The notes beneath the pieces were generated by a model. That model made no database searches, was not told the DNA's origin, and was given only the letters and a program-made list of their open reading frames with translations. Position numbers and translations under genes: made by a program. From assembly GCA_001247695.2 (NCBI GenBank), contig LGRX02028762.1, forward strand, positions 1 to 17,735: 17,735 bases of DNA, read 5' to 3'. Every line of letters begins with the position of its first letter. Position 1 is the stretch's first letter. Origin of the DNA: Cymbomonas tetramitiformis (Eukaryota > Chlorophyta > Pyramimonadophyceae > Pyramimonadales > Pyramimonadaceae). Below are positions 16,612 through 17,735 of the stretch, piece after piece.

Positions 16612-17735
16612 TCAGGGCTGACTCCGGTGTATTCTAGCCTCTTCTCCGTGACTCGTGGACTTAGGAAGGACATTGAGGAACCATCTGGCAATCTTTTTCT
16701 GTGTAGGCCTCCAGTCAAAGGCTGGTTGAGTATCACTGGGTGCACTGTCTATAGCTATGATAACGACATCCGAAAAATCATCCTTATAGCATCCGCCACC
16801 TGGGAGAACGTAGGGGTCATCACCCGTCCAATAACCATGTGGGATAAATGGAATAGTGTTATGTGGGAATCTGAAAACAAGTTTAAAACCTTTATCAAAC
16901 CATCTTTTTTGGTTTTTGGGAGACAGCGGGAGAATCCATGTTCCTGAAAATCCAGGGACGGTGTTGGCCGCTTTATGTCCCATTTCCAAGGTAGTCATAA
17001 CCGCCGAAGATTTGCCCTTATCCTTCCCATCAAAGGGGGGATTTCCGTAAACGATTCTGCCAATACCTGTTAACGGGTCCACGTAGGCATCCCAAGCGAG
17101 ACCATCAAAGCCGATTTTCCCATGATGGCAGAAGGGTCTGAGGGCTTTTTTCATTCTAGTGGTGGGTATGCATCTTCTCGAGTAAATTCTAGGGTGGGCA
17201 TTTAGTGGGTTGGAGAAAAGTTCACAGCCGTTTTTGTCAAGGTTTCTGTCATCCACCAAAATATATAAGAGGCTTCTTCTTATTGCGTAGCAGTTTTTAG
17301 GGTCTCCCGATTCAAACTTACATGCATTGAGTGCTTCATGAATATCGTGTGCCCTATTCGAGTACTCCGCAAGTGAGCATGGGACTGCTTTGTTGGAAAG
17401 GCGGTGCCAAGCCAAAAGTTTCCAAAACTCTGTCTTTTGGACATATTGGAGTTCGGGATATTTAATTGTTCCCGTAACATGGTCCACTTCGGGCTTTGCG
17501 GTCACAGCAATGGTATTCTTTTTTGAACTTGATGGACGGTACATGCTAGCTTCCGGGAGAGCGTGTAAGTATAATTCCTCATTCATTTCCTGTCTTAGAT
17601 CAGCAAGTGGAAAAAGTTTCGATGGTTGTGTTTTGATGTATGTGGTACCTTTTCCAGGGTTTAGTAGTTTAGGCTTTTCTGAGATTTCTTCAGCGATGAT
17701 TTTCCTTAGTTCGCTATCTTGGGTTGCTCTAAGAC
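16612..17735 (-). CDS. Adenine methyltransferase-like protein, N-terminus beyond window
   Basis: The frame is open from the right edge of the window (49 codons before the first ATG at 17586) to a stop at 16612, so at least 373 residues. The start is not in the window; numbering here is from that ATG. Residues ~121-137 read CELFSNPLNAHPRIYSR, ~160-170 FDGLAWDAYVD, ~178-187 IVYGNPPFDG, ~217-231 WILPLSPKNQKRWFD, then FRFPHNTIPF and DVVIIAID. This order (LF/NA/YS block, DGLAW, NPPF, a beta strand ending in Pro, RWF) matches Dam-type N6-adenine methyltransferases as found in phages and in DIRS-like retroelements; NPPF is the catalytic motif. PCIF1-type RNA methyltransferases also use NPPF and are an alternative. 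The ~120 residues before the domain are not recognised. No reverse transcriptase or recombinase lies within the window. Confidence 0.65.
   Translation of the reverse strand, partial: LRATQDSELRKIIAEEISEKPKLLNPGKGTTYIKTQPSKLFPLADLRQEMNEELYLHALPEASMYRPSSSKKNTIAVTAKPEVDHVTGTIKYPELQYVQKTEFWKLLAWHRLSNKAVPCSLAEYSNRAHDIHEALNACKFESGDPKNCYAIRRSLLYILVDDRNLDKNGCELFSNPLNAHPRIYSRRCIPTTRMKKALRPFCHHGKIGFDGLAWDAYVDPLTGIGRIVYGNPPFDGKDKGKSSAVMTTLEMGHKAANTVPGFSGTWILPLSPKNQKRWFDKGFKLVFRFPHNTIPFIPHGYWTGDDPYVLPGGGCYKDDFSDVVIIAIDSAPSDTQPAFDWRPTQKKIARWFLNVLPKSTSHGEEARIHRSQP

Noticed and set aside
16329..16745. 138-codon minus-strand frame overlapping the methyltransferase end
   Set aside because: It begins with GTG, and its first part is a shadow of the methyltransferase frame. 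The rest is uncertain and is discussed as a finding, not listed as a gene.

Overview
The window is eukaryotic repeat-rich DNA, with no bacterial-style operons, no clear housekeeping gene, no rRNA and no intact tRNA. Three things suggest an invertebrate-like or protist nuclear genome: a satellite array with higher-order structure, (CA)n/(TA)n microsatellites and tRNA-Ser-like (SINE-like) sequence, and a short gene with a good GT-AG intron inside a DNA transposon. I cannot name the species. Coding content is low and most open frames are chance products of repeats.

Layout. 1-3209: tandem satellite with 345-350 bp monomers in two alternating subtypes, ending abruptly inside the tenth copy. 3210-7468: AT-rich DNA holding microsatellites, two diverged copies of a structured hairpin module (4251-4355 and 6012-6115), a degenerate ~180-bp tandem repeat, and a family of 22-bp repeats beginning GGGCTGCATCCC. 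7469-8862: a 1394-bp DNA transposon with terminal inverted repeats and a TGA target duplication, carrying on the minus strand a two-exon gene whose first exon looks like a SAM (sterile alpha motif) domain. 8866-11556: mostly featureless, with a tRNA-Ser-like fragment in permuted order near 10000. 11557-12207: a 651-bp MITE-like element built around the palindrome GGTGGCTTAAGCCACC. 12529-12616: a second four-copy array of the 22-bp repeat. 13184-14016: an 833-bp foldback element with ~30-bp tandem repeats in both arms and nested hairpins at its centre. 14017-15300: (TA)n, small direct repeats, and a probable LTR start preceded by a polypurine tract. 15300-17735: a minus-strand, more GC-rich block with weak small ORFs, a very G-rich tract, and at the right edge a partial adenine-methyltransferase-like protein (NPPF motif) resembling the Dam-type domain carried by DIRS-like and some other retroelements.

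The window is best read as a pericentromere-like or heterochromatic patchwork of unrelated mobile elements beside a satellite block. I see no evidence that the elements act together. The most informative pieces are the hairpin pair with compensatory base changes, the foldback element, the SAM-domain transposon and the methyltransferase. All family names come from visible motifs and memory of the families, not from searches.
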